A stretch of 64,000 nt of DNA, taken from IMG/VR virus record IMGVR_UViG_3300020473_000023, positions 42,285 through 106,284 of that record; one strand, 5' to 3'. This stretch comes from a virus. The position numbers and the translations under genes were made by a program. Position 1 is the stretch's first letter, and every line of letters begins with the position of its first letter. The notes under the pieces are model-generated. The model was not told where the DNA came from. It was given only the letters and a program-made list of their open reading frames with translations, and did no database searches. Shown piece by piece: positions 41,145 to 50,076 of this stretch.

Positions 41145-41561
41145 TTACCGTTCCTTTTCAGTCCGCCTATCCTGATAGTCAGACCGAATAGTTTTAATTG
41201 GAACAGGCTCACCATCTCCATCTATTCTGACAAAAACCATATCAACAGAAACAACATTTCTCTGTGACCCATTGTAGACACTATGCCTTCTAGCTTCTAG
41301 CCTAATTGTAATTGATGAAGTTCCGATTCTTATAACATCAGCGTATATCTTAATAATCTGTCCAGCCCTAACAGGTTTCTGAAAGACTACTTCAGAAATT
41401 GACTTAGTAACCATTTTTGGTGTACCACACACTTGGGCTGTGAACGCAGCTCCTGCTTCATCAAGCCACGAAAGCATTACGCCTCCGAACAAGTTTCCAT
41501 GCATCCCTAAGTTCTGGGTCTTGCAAATGTGCGTTGATACAAGTTCCATTTTATGTCTCAC
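41145..41561 (-). CDS. Acyl-CoA thioesterase (hotdog fold, YciA-like)
   Basis: The hotdog signature N-x-x-G-N-L-F-G-G-V-M-L-S-W-L-D-E-A-G is followed by VFQKPVRAGQIIKIYADVIRIGTSS, both typical of acyl-CoA thioester hydrolases of the YciA/BFIT group. The Asp of WLDE is the usual catalytic acid. 138 aa is normal size. Start is either the GTG at 41561 or the ATG four codons later; neither has a strong ribosome binding site. It lies between the endolysin and the fibre operon. It may change host fatty acyl pools or membrane composition late in infection, which is inferred. Confidence 0.8.
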   Translation of the reverse strand: MRHKMELVSTHICKTQNLGMHGNLFGGVMLSWLDEAGAAFTAQVCGTPKMVTKSISEVVFQKPVRAGQIIKIYADVIRIGTSSITIRLEARRHSVYNGSQRNVVSVDMVFVRIDGDGEPVPIKTIRSDYQDRRTEKER

Positions 41562-41565
41562 AAAG

Positions 41566-42486
41566 CTATAGACAATACATAGGAGACTGTCTCACGATTT
41601 GAAGGTTTGATTCGAGATCAAATCCAGCGCAGTCAATCTTTCTCCTTGTCAGGTGAAAGTGATGAATAAAACCCTCAAACTTTCCCTTAGAAGCCTCTGG
41701 TGACACACCAGTTGACATCTCACCATTTTTCATTGGACAGGCTAATGGGATTCCGTATCCGATATGGATTGCTTTCCACAGCGCTCTGGCTGCCTCAATC
41801 TGTATTGGATAAAATCCGAGATGAGGCTTATGCTTGCTCCCATGGGTCCATGAATCCTCCAAAATTGGTCTAGCTCCCAGGCCATTTTTTTCATACCAGC
41901 TCTGATACTTTGTATAATACGCATTTGATATCTCCACACCAATAGATTTTTGATTCCACTTTTGACCACCGGCGTGCCAGGCACCGTGCTGAGTGTCTAG
42001 CAGCTGATAAATTGTACCATCATTATCAATACAAAAGTGAACAGAGGCACCTCTCTTCTTTAGTACATTTGCACATGAATCTGATGACAGGCAGACATCC
42101 CAGTGATTAACGAAGAATGTTGGCTTTCTTTCTGGCTTTCCTGAATAGTCGTAGTAGTTTCCCTTCTTTGTTTCTAGCCCTCCGTGCTCATCCCAAAGAA
42201 CAACCTTTTTCCACTCAATTGGAATGAACTTTCCATTATGAACTATCCATCTATTAGAGTCAAATCGCCTATTAGCTGGTTTAAAGCTAGATATTTCTGA
42301 CTCTCTTTCAGTCCAGATTCTTCTGTATGTGGTGGGCCCAACCAGGCCGTCAGCTGTTAGACCATTCTCTCTTTGCCACTTTCTAACTGCTGATGTTAAA
42401 GTATCGTCAAAATAATCACATCCAAACCATCCAGGCTCCCACCCAAGATTTGAGGCAGAAGATCTATTATAAAATACTTTATCCAT
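41566..42486 (-). CDS. Endolysin: peptidoglycan-binding domain plus N-acetylmuramoyl-L-alanine amidase
   Basis: Residues 1-65 form a PG_binding_1-type helical domain (DDTLTSAVRKWQRENGLTADG, VGPTTYRRIW). From about 110 an Amidase_2 domain follows: VNHWDVCLSSDSC, VHFCIDNDGTIYQLLD, AWHAGGQKWNQKSIGVEIS and the final HFHLTRRKIDCAGFD, giving the zinc-binding His residues. It cleaves between MurNAc and the stem peptide. No signal peptide or membrane segment, so it would need a holin (candidate at 11699-11944). Gene order places it just after the ClpP-like gene. Confidence 0.85.
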   Translation of the reverse strand: MDKVFYNRSSASNLGWEPGWFGCDYFDDTLTSAVRKWQRENGLTADGLVGPTTYRRIWTERESEISSFKPANRRFDSNRWIVHNGKFIPIEWKKVVLWDEHGGLETKKGNYYDYSGKPERKPTFFVNHWDVCLSSDSCANVLKKRGASVHFCIDNDGTIYQLLDTQHGAWHAGGQKWNQKSIGVEISNAYYTKYQSWYEKNGLGARPILEDSWTHGSKHKPHLGFYPIQIEAARALWKAIHIGYGIPLACPMKNGEMSTGVSPEASKGKFEGFIHHFHLTRRKIDCAGFDLESNLQIVRQSPMYCL

Positions 42487-42489
42487 ATC

Positions 42490-43092
42490 TCACTCAAAAT
42501 CTATGTCAACTGAGACGTTAATGTTAAACTTGGGAACTCTTAGCTGATTTGCCATTCCATGCTTTTTAGCCTCAGTTGCATCTAGAAACCAATCAGCATG
42601 ACCCTTCCTGTGGACAATCTTAAGAAAATAATCATCTTTCTTTCCACAATTACGAGCCATCATTGAATATACTTTTTGATTTAGTCTGTCTGTCTCTTCC
42701 GCACTGACCTTGACTTCTTCAACCTTCCCCCACGCCATACTTGAAACGTCGTGAATCATCACAGTGGCATCAGGATCCATAAACCTCATTCCCTGCTCAC
42801 CAAAGGAAAAAAGTATGGCGCCGCAAGACATCGCTTTTCCTTCAACGATTGTAGCTATGGGAAGCTCTGAATGACTTATGGCACTAATCATGGACATCAA
42901 ACTGTAGACCTGTCCGCCATACGAGTCTATAACAACAGGAACTACCTTTTGTCCTGTATTGTGAGCTTGGGCCATTTGCTGCTGAAACTCTTTTGCAGAT
43001 TTTTCATCAAACTTATTTACAGTAATTATTACTGGATTTTTTCTTAGCTCCACTTCCTTAATAAGCGGAGACATACTAGTCGTCCATTTCAT
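42490..43092 (-). CDS. ClpP-like serine protease
   Basis: The crotonase/ClpP fold is clear: VVPVVIDSYGGQVYS, EGKAM-S89-C-G-A (nucleophile), VM-I-H114-D (catalytic His) and WFLD171-ATEAKKHG (catalytic Asp). The full triad is present in 200 aa. Phage ClpP-like proteins serve as prohead (maturation) proteases or as processors of other proteins. The tag-carrying proteins in this window would need a protease that cuts after (L/I)xE, and this is the only protease seen here, but nothing ties it to them. AAAGGA lies 13 bases before the ATG. Confidence 0.8.
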   Translation of the reverse strand: MKWTTSMSPLIKEVELRKNPVIITVNKFDEKSAKEFQQQMAQAHNTGQKVVPVVIDSYGGQVYSLMSMISAISHSELPIATIVEGKAMSCGAILFSFGEQGMRFMDPDATVMIHDVSSMAWGKVEEVKVSAEETDRLNQKVYSMMARNCGKKDDYFLKIVHRKGHADWFLDATEAKKHGMANQLRVPKFNINVSVDIDFE

Positions 43093-43108
43093 TGTATATA
43101 CTATTCCT

Positions 43109-45571
43109 TTAAGAGCACTTTGACCAGCCGCAAGACATGCATGTCACACAGCCTTCTTGATATCTTAGTGAATCCACTGCATCACAGCTTTCACAAATAT
43201 TTTTTCCTGGAGAGGTTCCATCCTGGATGTAAGTTTTTAGGACTCTTGCAATCACTCTGGAGAATGAAAACATATCCATTTCTCTATCTTTTTGAAGCTG
43301 TTCAACAACATAATTGATAGGTGCTCCGTGTCTCAATGCAAGAGAGATAGTCCTTGTAAATCCAGCGTGATTTGGATTATCAAACACATCAACAATATCT
43401 TTTATAAGAATTTCGTCTTCAGGGACACCAATTCTAAGATCATATCTAGAATTCTTCGTCTTATAGTGGTGCTTGATAATCGTGCCTTTTCTATACTTCT
43501 TAGGGATCTCTATATACTTCTGGAGACCTCCCATGACCTCATAGGGCCTTCCACCCATTAGGCCAACAAGAATAGTCCAGGCCTCACCCTTGATGGTTGC
43601 ATGGTGTATAGAGCACTCTAGCTCGAAGGGCCTGAAGGGTGCCTCGTGCGTCTTAAAGGCCTGGTCCTCTTCTTTTTCTTCTCCGATCAAGACGCCAGTT
43701 CTACATCCGTCTCTGTATACAGTTAAGCCCTTACAGCCTAACTCCCAACCTGCCTCATAAATCTTTTTTACCTCATCGACAGTCACATCACTGGGAAGGT
43801 TAATGGTAGAGGATATCCCGTGATCAATCCATCTTTGTGCCGCAGCCTGAAGCTTGACTCTTGATTTCCAGTTAATTTCACTTGCTGTTGACATGTGATA
43901 CGGAGAGTCTTCAATTTCGGAAAGACCAGTTTTATCCATCCAGTCTTTAAATCCATGATGATACACTTCATACTCCTTCCAGGAGTCTCCGAGATCATCT
44001 ATAAAGTCTGCCTCTACACCTTCAGTTGTCTGACTTATCTTTCTTCTTCTTGTGTATTTTAACATAAATGCTGGTTCAATTCCACTTGAGGTCTGTGTTA
44101 AAGTTGAGACAGATCCAGCAGGTGCAGTTGTTAAAATTGAAATATTTCTTCTTCCTGTGCTCTTGCTCATTTTAAGTGTCTGATTGCATGAATCCCAGAT
44201 TCTCTCTAGAAATGGGTGCCCGACCTCTCTATCATGATTGTGAATGGGGAAGGCCCCTCTTTCAGATGCCATAATACATGAAGACTTGTACGCAGAGACA
44301 GCAAGAGTTTTATATATTTCTTCAACTATGGTAATAGACTTTTCACTTCCGTATCTTATTCCAAGAGAGGCAAGTGTGTCTCCTACAGCAGTAACTCCCA
44401 GCCCCGTTCTTCTTCCATTTAGTGCCTTTTTTCTAATTGTCTCCCATAGATCCTTTTCAATCTTCTTGACTTCTTTGGCTTCCGGATCCCTCTTAATTTT
44501 TCTTAAAATCTTGTCTATTTGTTCAACTTCAAGATCAATCATGTCGTCCATTAGCCTTTGTGCCTTGACGGCACAGTCACCAAATCTTTCAAAATCAAAC
44601 GAAGCTGACTCAGTAAATGGATCATCAACAAAAGAAATAAGATTAACAAGCATCAGTCGACACGAATCATAGGGAGCAAGAGGTAGCTCAGAACAGGGAT
44701 TGGTAGAGGTTGTTCCATACCCCTCTTCTCCATAGACATCAGCAGGAGAATTTCTAATAACTGAATCCCAAAAAATTAAACCCGGCTCAGCAGAATCATG
44801 AGCAGCATCAATTATTTCATCCCAGATCTCTCTTGCATCAACCCAGCTTTCAACAATGTGATCTGCATCTTTCTCAACTGGAAACCTGAGGTGTAGATTT
44901 TCATTATTCTTAACAGCCGTTAAAAATTCATCAGAAAGCCTAATTGAAATATTTGCGCCTGTTACCTTCTTTCTGTCTCTTTTAATGTTGATATAGTCAC
45001 TAATCTGAGGATGATGGACAGAGATAGTAAGCATTAGGGCACCTCTTCTGCCTCCTTGTGCCACCTCTCTTGTAGAGTTGGAAAATCTCTCCATAAAGAC
45101 TTCTATTCCATCTGTAGTTCTAGCTGCATTTCCAGTCGGCAAACCTTTCGGCCTTAGGGTAGAAATATCAAATCCAACTCCTCCACGACGCTTGGCAATC
45201 TGAACAAGCTCTTGATCCGACTTTAGTATTCCTCCATAAGAATCTCTAGGCGATTCAATGACAAAGCAATTAGAAATAGACTGTATCTGATTATTGTTTC
45301 CAATTCCCGCCATGGGCGACCCTTGTGGGACTACGTATTTAAACTCTCTAAAGAGCTCGTAGATCTCATCTTCTGAAAGTGGGTTGGGATACTTTGATTC
45401 AATTCTAGAAAACTCTTTAGCAAGCCTCCTGTGCATATCATCAGGGGTTCTCTCTTGGTATCCTCCGGCACGATCACAAAGAGCATACTTGGTCGCAAAG
45501 ACACTGGCTGCCAAATCATCACCATTGAAGTATTCAGTCGAAGAACTGATCACATCTTCAAGTTTATGCAT
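43109..45571 (-). CDS. nrdJ: Ribonucleotide reductase, class II (adenosylcobalamin-dependent)
   Basis: The SNCFVIES, GGVGFDISTLRP, LMLTISVHHP and NPCSELPL segments are those of the class II ribonucleoside-diphosphate/triphosphate reductase; the N-x-C-S-E holds the radical Cys. The C-terminal ~30 residues form a Cys-rich zinc ribbon (CESCDAV, CVTCMSCGW), typical of the NrdJ group. At 820 aa it is a complete single-chain enzyme that needs vitamin B12, so the host must make or import cobalamin. It supplies dNTPs to the DnaE and helps the thymidylate genes. AGGAG-like TTGGAG precedes the ATG. Confidence 0.92.
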   Translation of the reverse strand: MHKLEDVISSSTEYFNGDDLAASVFATKYALCDRAGGYQERTPDDMHRRLAKEFSRIESKYPNPLSEDEIYELFREFKYVVPQGSPMAGIGNNNQIQSISNCFVIESPRDSYGGILKSDQELVQIAKRRGGVGFDISTLRPKGLPTGNAARTTDGIEVFMERFSNSTREVAQGGRRGALMLTISVHHPQISDYINIKRDRKKVTGANISIRLSDEFLTAVKNNENLHLRFPVEKDADHIVESWVDAREIWDEIIDAAHDSAEPGLIFWDSVIRNSPADVYGEEGYGTTSTNPCSELPLAPYDSCRLMLVNLISFVDDPFTESASFDFERFGDCAVKAQRLMDDMIDLEVEQIDKILRKIKRDPEAKEVKKIEKDLWETIRKKALNGRRTGLGVTAVGDTLASLGIRYGSEKSITIVEEIYKTLAVSAYKSSCIMASERGAFPIHNHDREVGHPFLERIWDSCNQTLKMSKSTGRRNISILTTAPAGSVSTLTQTSSGIEPAFMLKYTRRRKISQTTEGVEADFIDDLGDSWKEYEVYHHGFKDWMDKTGLSEIEDSPYHMSTASEINWKSRVKLQAAAQRWIDHGISSTINLPSDVTVDEVKKIYEAGWELGCKGLTVYRDGCRTGVLIGEEKEEDQAFKTHEAPFRPFELECSIHHATIKGEAWTILVGLMGGRPYEVMGGLQKYIEIPKKYRKGTIIKHHYKTKNSRYDLRIGVPEDEILIKDIVDVFDNPNHAGFTRTISLALRHGAPINYVVEQLQKDREMDMFSFSRVIARVLKTYIQDGTSPGKNICESCDAVDSLRYQEGCVTCMSCGWSKCS

Positions 45572-45608
45572 ATTTTAATCTCTCCAAGATTTTTAAAATT
45601 ACAGCAGA

Positions 45609-47018
45609 CTAACTATTACTGTTAATCTCCTTCCACTTATTCTTCAGTATGGTTTTCATGTCATTATTATCTGACCTTAAAGCCTCGCTCAGTGTCATTT
45701 CATCGTCATTGTCGACAACAAGGATTTTTGACCTAGCAGTGTCCATCCTCATTGGAAATAAAACACCGTCTCTTCCTGCTCTATTTTTTGCAATAAATAT
45801 TCTACCAAGGCCGCTGGACTTTTCTGTCGGCTTTCTAGAAAGTGAAACCACAACATCGGCAACCATCGCTTTTCCATATGCTTCTGACATATTTTCAAGA
45901 CCAACAATGTCTGAATTAGCAGAATCTCTATTGGCTTGAGAAGCGGTCCAGACAGGAATATTCATATCCATTGCTAGATTTCTTAATTCTTCATAGATCA
46001 GCTTGAGTTCATGCCTAAGCGAATCATACTTCCTAGAAGATCTCATGATATCAGCGTAATCAATTACAATTAAGCTTGGAACGAATCCCTTTAAGGATAG
46101 CTTTTCCATGTGGTTCCTAATCATCATTACTGTAGCTGATCCTGTCGGATATTCCTTAATAATCAGTCTTCCAAGATCCATATCATTATACTTCTTAAGT
46201 ACTTCATCCTTTCTATCAATAACTTCATTGCTTGGAATGTCACAAAAATTAGAATCGTATCTTAAGCCGACAGCAGTTTCTGAAAGTTCGAAAGTGTAGT
46301 GAACGACATTCTTTCCACGCCTTAAAGCTTCAGCACCCACACTAACGAGGAAGTGACTCTTTCCGACACCCGTATTGGCTGTCACAACTCCAATCTCACC
46401 TCGACCAAGTCCGCCGTTTAATATGTCTTTCTTATCAAGCTGAGGGATTCCAGTAGGGCATGCACATCTACTAATGTGAACAAACCGAGCTTCAGCGTCT
46501 TCCATAAAGTCATGGCCAATTGAAGCGGGCATTCCTACAGATAGTGCGTGTCTCATAAGATCCATCACAGACTCTAGCTTACCACCTGAAATTCTTTCAA
46601 CTGCCTCTTCCAGGGCTTCTTTCATTGCTTGCTGCTTACAGAAATCAAGCGTCTTTTCTTTGACAAACTTAAGATCCCCCACATCAGGGTTCATCCTAAT
46701 TCTATGCAAGAATTCAACTATTTGATCTCTAAGAATTATGTCCTTTCCCTCTCTTAGATCGTCACGAACTATCGTGATCAAGAGAGGGAGTGTGGGAAAG
46801 TCCTTGTACTTAAGATAGTAAGAAAAGTACTTGTCTGAGAGATATCTCAAATACTTTAAATCAAAGTACGTCGGAGTCATAACCTCCGACATCTGTGTAG
46901 ACCAATTCTTGTCAGTGATTAGGCACTGAAAGATTTTCTCCTGAAAGGACTTGCCATATTGCTTAAAGTGTGCAGTCCCTTCAGAAGCATACTCATTTAT
47001 CATTACTACGTTTTCCAA
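45609..47018 (-). CDS. Replicative DNA helicase (DnaB/gp41-like)
   Basis: An N-terminal helical domain (1-165) precedes a RecA-like motor: GEIGVVTANTGVGKSHF (Walker A), then a Walker B strand SLIVIDYADI, EELRNLAMDMNIPVWTASQAN (motif H3-type) and the arginine-finger region near RIFIAKNRAGRDG. This is a DnaB-family hexameric helicase that unwinds the fork. 469 aa is normal. The start is uncertain: TTG at 47018 with GAGGA 4 bases upstream, or ATG at 47003. It overlaps the exonuclease gene. No primase domain is present. Confidence 0.88.
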   Translation of the reverse strand: MENVVMINEYASEGTAHFKQYGKSFQEKIFQCLITDKNWSTQMSEVMTPTYFDLKYLRYLSDKYFSYYLKYKDFPTLPLLITIVRDDLREGKDIILRDQIVEFLHRIRMNPDVGDLKFVKEKTLDFCKQQAMKEALEEAVERISGGKLESVMDLMRHALSVGMPASIGHDFMEDAEARFVHISRCACPTGIPQLDKKDILNGGLGRGEIGVVTANTGVGKSHFLVSVGAEALRRGKNVVHYTFELSETAVGLRYDSNFCDIPSNEVIDRKDEVLKKYNDMDLGRLIIKEYPTGSATVMMIRNHMEKLSLKGFVPSLIVIDYADIMRSSRKYDSLRHELKLIYEELRNLAMDMNIPVWTASQANRDSANSDIVGLENMSEAYGKAMVADVVVSLSRKPTEKSSGLGRIFIAKNRAGRDGVLFPMRMDTARSKILVVDNDDEMTLSEALRSDNNDMKTILKNKWKEINSNS

Positions 47019-47970
47019 TGTTCCTCATTGATAGAAAAAGGTGATCGATGTCAAGATTTTGAATTCCATTCTTTATCATCATCCTGATTAGTGATATTTT
47101 ATTTGGTGCGGGGCTAAAAGTATCAATTGAACTTTCAATCTTTTTAATTTGTTCGGGAGATAGGTTTGAAGTATCTAAGTAAGTCAATTTCCAGTTGGTT
47201 CTAATTAGGTTCTCACTATCAGCTATTTCTTTAAAAATCTTAGGTGATCTCTTCTCTTGGGCTCTTTCTTTAGCCTCTGATATTATGTCTAATATTGTGC
47301 AGTCGTCCTCTGATGATAGCACTGGAAATCTTTTTGATATGGTCTTAAACCCAGCCCCCTTTACACCCTTTATATTGTCAGAGGGATCGCCGCATATGGA
47401 TTTTGCTAAGCAAAAATTATTTGGGCTTATTCCAAACTTTCCTACAACCTCTCTCTTGTTGACAAATTTTTTCCATGTAGGAGAGTAAATGACTGTCTTG
47501 TCATCTAGAAGCTGGTAGTAATCTCTATCAGAAGAGATAATCACCTTTTTATCATTTCTAAATTTGTACCTAGAAAGATATCCTATAACATCATCTGCCT
47601 CACAGCTGTCAACATAAACTTGAATTACAGGTAGCTTTTTTAATGAACTTATCAAGAAAGAAACTTGATCATTTCTATTCTCAATTGTGTTGGGAATATC
47701 TTCATCTTCATAAAATCGATTTAGCTTTTGAGGCCTTCTTCTCATCTTATAGGCAGGAAGAACATCCCTTCTCTTTTTAGACCCGCCACCTTCCCATACT
47801 ACGACAACAGACGTGGGAGACATTTCAAGACATATCTTTTTTAGGCCGTTTAAAAATCCAACTATGCCCCCTACGTGGTAGCCTTGATCGCTCATTGCTG
47901 GATGAGCAACATAGTGACGCATAAAAAGATTAAATGCATCAACTAAGACTACAGGTCTTATCTTGTTCAA
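46993..47970 (-). CDS. 5'-3' exonuclease / flap nuclease (PolI N-terminal or T4 RNase H type)
   Basis: The opening VVLVDAFNLFMRHYV, the arch region with KKRRDVLPAYKMRRR, EADDVIGYL and SSDRDYYQLLD, followed by ICGDPSDNIKGVKGAGFKT (helix-hairpin-helix-type DNA binding), identify a FEN/5'-3' exonuclease. The acidic metal ligands of the active site are present. It would remove RNA primers and flaps. 325 aa is normal. TTG is the start. It is coupled to the helicase gene downstream and the recombinase upstream, as in T4-like replication clusters. Confidence 0.88.
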   Translation of the reverse strand: MNKIRPVVLVDAFNLFMRHYVAHPAMSDQGYHVGGIVGFLNGLKKICLEMSPTSVVVVWEGGGSKKRRDVLPAYKMRRRPQKLNRFYEDEDIPNTIENRNDQVSFLISSLKKLPVIQVYVDSCEADDVIGYLSRYKFRNDKKVIISSDRDYYQLLDDKTVIYSPTWKKFVNKREVVGKFGISPNNFCLAKSICGDPSDNIKGVKGAGFKTISKRFPVLSSEDDCTILDIISEAKERAQEKRSPKIFKEIADSENLIRTNWKLTYLDTSNLSPEQIKKIESSIDTFSPAPNKISLIRMMIKNGIQNLDIDHLFLSMRNIGKRSNDK

Positions 47971-47976
47971 TTGATC

Positions 47977-49128
47977 TCACTCGATCTCAAGGGCTATAGA
48001 TCTTACTTCCTCATATGACTCAATATCAATATCGGGATCTTCACTAAACTTCTTAACCATTGCTGCTTCTAAAAGATCATCAATATATTTTGAGTATTCT
48101 GGATCTTTTAATATCTCATCAAATTTTGGCTTATGAAACTTCTTTTCAATCATCACTTCCCCTGTTTTAACATTGGTTACAGTAAAACACTTCCATGCAC
48201 CTGTTCCAGAAATCGTGACTTCATTCCCGTTAATAACTTCTGGACCATGCTTTCTTAGAATATCAAATACCTGCTCATGCTCTTTGATTCCAACGCCGAA
48301 GTGAATTTCAAAATTAATCTTTCTGAAGGGTGGGGCAACCTTATTTTTAATAGTCTTAGCAGAGACGTGAATTCCTATAACATCGTCTCCGTCCTTAATT
48401 TGCTGACCCGCACCTAGCTTTATTCTGGTAGACGAGTGAAATGGAATTGCCTTTCCGCCGGGAGTAGTGTCTGGATCTCCATACATGACACCAATCTTGG
48501 TTCGGATCTGATTGAGAATTACAAATAATACATTTTGATTTGCAATGACACCAGTAATCTTACGCATTCCCTTAGAGATGGCTCGTGCTTGGAGCCCGAT
48601 CGACTCTTTGTCGTAATCTCCGAGAAGTTCTGCCTTTGGAGAAGAAGCAGCAACAGAGTCCCATACAATCGTTACAGGGATGTTTTTATCCATCGCCTTT
48701 GCCTTCATAATTGTCGCCTCAGCGATTGAGAGAACCTCCTCTGTGCAATGTGTATCAACATACACAAACCGCTTGGCCACGTCTACTCCAAGCATCTTTA
48801 AATTCTCAACAGACGTAGCGTTCTCTGTGTCAATATACACAACAATGCCTCCCATTCGCTGAGTCGTTCTTGCAATCTGTGTTGCAATGTGGGACTTTCC
48901 AATAGAAGGAGGCCCAAATACCTCTACAATTCTACCCTCTGGAAGGCCTCCATCCCGCCTATTTGAACAGATGTAGTCAAGAAGCTTTGATCCTGTGCTA
49001 ATCCATCGATTAACATGAGTAGGAGATTCATCTTGGCTCAGGTTATATGCTACACGGCTCCCATGCTCCTTATTAAGAGACTTAATTAATTCACTAGTAA
49101 AATCAGCTGTCTTTGGCAAACTATCCAC
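47977..49128 (-). CDS. RecA/UvsX-like recombinase
   Basis: Walker A G72-P-P-S-I-G-K-S79, Walker B PVTIVWDSVAAS, the L1/L2-type loop NQIRTKIGVMYGDPDTTPGGKAI and the ISTGSKLLD opening match bacterial RecA and T4 UvsX. It forms a filament on ssDNA and drives recombination-dependent replication. 383 aa is between RecA and UvsX. The C-terminus is acidic. Start is GTG with a weak site. The gp32-like gene upstream is followed by a terminator (49141-49171), so this gene depends on read-through or its own promoter. Confidence 0.9.
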   Translation of the reverse strand: MDSLPKTADFTSELIKSLNKEHGSRVAYNLSQDESPTHVNRWISTGSKLLDYICSNRRDGGLPEGRIVEVFGPPSIGKSHIATQIARTTQRMGGIVVYIDTENATSVENLKMLGVDVAKRFVYVDTHCTEEVLSIAEATIMKAKAMDKNIPVTIVWDSVAASSPKAELLGDYDKESIGLQARAISKGMRKITGVIANQNVLFVILNQIRTKIGVMYGDPDTTPGGKAIPFHSSTRIKLGAGQQIKDGDDVIGIHVSAKTIKNKVAPPFRKINFEIHFGVGIKEHEQVFDILRKHGPEVINGNEVTISGTGAWKCFTVTNVKTGEVMIEKKFHKPKFDEILKDPEYSKYIDDLLEAAMVKKFSEDPDIDIESYEEVRSIALEIE

Positions 49129-49140
49129 CCTTCATATCTA

Positions 49141-49171
49141 AAAAAGAGTGAGGGAGGGGAAACTCCCTCAC
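49141..49171 (-). terminator. Rho-independent terminator after the ssDNA-binding protein gene
   Basis: On the minus strand a perfect 9-bp stem GTGAGGGAG...CTCCCTCAC (49148-49171) with a 6-base loop, then TCTTTTT. It lies 11 bases after the stop of the gp32-like gene. Confidence 0.93.
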
Positions 49172-49182
49172 CCAATATTCAA

Positions 49183-49974
49183 CTATTCCATCAAATCTGC
49201 AAAAGCATCATCAAGAGACTTATAGCCAGACCCATCAGAGGTAGAGCTTGTACTTTCAGATGTGCTGGTTCCAGTATTTGAAGATCCGCCCATGGAGGTC
49301 CCCATAGAGTCATCATCTGTATCTGAGTTTAGCCAGTCATTGATGATCTTGGTAAGCTCGTCATGCGACTTGCACTCGTACATCTTAGTAGGGTCTGGAA
49401 TATCTGACATCCACTCAGAAGCCTGAGACTTGTTTGTAGAAAGAGCAGTCTCCTTTCCTCGGGGTCGAACTGTAGTTGTTGCCCACTTTCTTCCCGCTTC
49501 TCGAGTGCAAGTAACCTTGACGTCTCTTCCTTCAAGTGGGTCTGTAATATCTCCATAATCCTCATCAAGCATAATGTTAAGAAGGGACTGATAAACCATC
49601 TTTCCAAATCCCCAGATCTGGACGCCTTTTTCCTCTTCTCCTCGAACAATGATGGGTGCATAAACGCGCATCTTTGGATAGAGCTTCTTGGCTAGCTCGT
49701 ATGATTCACGGGCGTCATCCCCTCGAAGCTTTGTAATCAAATCCTGGATAGGGTCTGGATCTCCGAACTGATAGGGGGCCAGAAGGCCGGGATTGTTTCC
49801 AATATTATAGTAAAACCACAGCTCCTTAAAGGGCTGTCCGTCATTATCTGGAAAAGAAATAAGCCTAATTGTGGAGTCTTCACCCTCAGTAGGTCTCCAA
49901 GTTGAAGACTTCTTCCTTCTATTTCCACTTAGTGCATCGAGCCTTCGCTGTAATGCCTCTCTGTCAAATGCCAT
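49183..49974 (-). CDS. Single-stranded DNA-binding protein (T4 gp32-like)
   Basis: The order of features matches gp32: a basic N-terminal stretch (RRLDALSGNRRKKSS), an OB-fold-like core (about residues 25-190; TIRLISFPDNDGQPFKELWFYY, RVYAPIIVRGEEEKGVQIW, GRDVKVTCTREAG) and a Ser/Thr/Gly-rich linker ending in the acidic tip SLDDAFADLME. The acidic tip recruits other replication proteins. No zinc Cys/His set is evident, unlike T4 gp32. It forms its own transcription unit with a strong promoter and operator upstream and terminator downstream, as expected for an abundant, autoregulated protein. AGGAGG precedes the ATG. Confidence 0.85.
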   Translation of the reverse strand: MAFDREALQRRLDALSGNRRKKSSTWRPTEGEDSTIRLISFPDNDGQPFKELWFYYNIGNNPGLLAPYQFGDPDPIQDLITKLRGDDARESYELAKKLYPKMRVYAPIIVRGEEEKGVQIWGFGKMVYQSLLNIMLDEDYGDITDPLEGRDVKVTCTREAGRKWATTTVRPRGKETALSTNKSQASEWMSDIPDPTKMYECKSHDELTKIINDWLNSDTDDDSMGTSMGGSSNTGTSTSESTSSTSDGSGYKSLDDAFADLME

Positions 49975-50018
49975 GTTAACCTCCTAGATTTTTAAACTGG
50001 TAAATTGGCAATATATTT

Positions 50019-50040
50019 TTGTGATATAATGATATCACAA
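50019..50040. promoter_or_regulatory. Palindromic operator overlapping the ssDNA-binding protein promoter
   Basis: A perfect 9-bp inverted repeat TTGTGATAT with a 4-base centre (CATT on the minus strand) covers the -10 element and the likely start site of the promoter at 50029-50057. It could be a repressor-binding operator or, in RNA form, a hairpin near the 5' end. The ribbon-helix-helix protein at 12286-12573 is one possible binder. Confidence 0.7.
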
Positions 50041-50057
50041 TTTAAACATACAGTCAA
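50029..50057 (-). promoter_or_regulatory. Strong sigma70-type promoter for the ssDNA-binding protein gene
   Basis: On the minus strand TTGACT (50052-50057), an exact 17-base spacer and TATCAT (50029-50034), about 55 bases before the ATG. It lies in the 102-base gap between genes and reads leftward into the gp32-like gene. Confidence 0.8.
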
Positions 50058-50076
50058 AAAATAGGTTGTTCAACAA

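Noticed and set aside
43120-45625. Plus-strand open frames inside the ribonucleotide reductase and helicase genes
   Set aside because: They lie fully inside strong minus-strand genes, lack ribosome binding sites, and read as shadow sequence.
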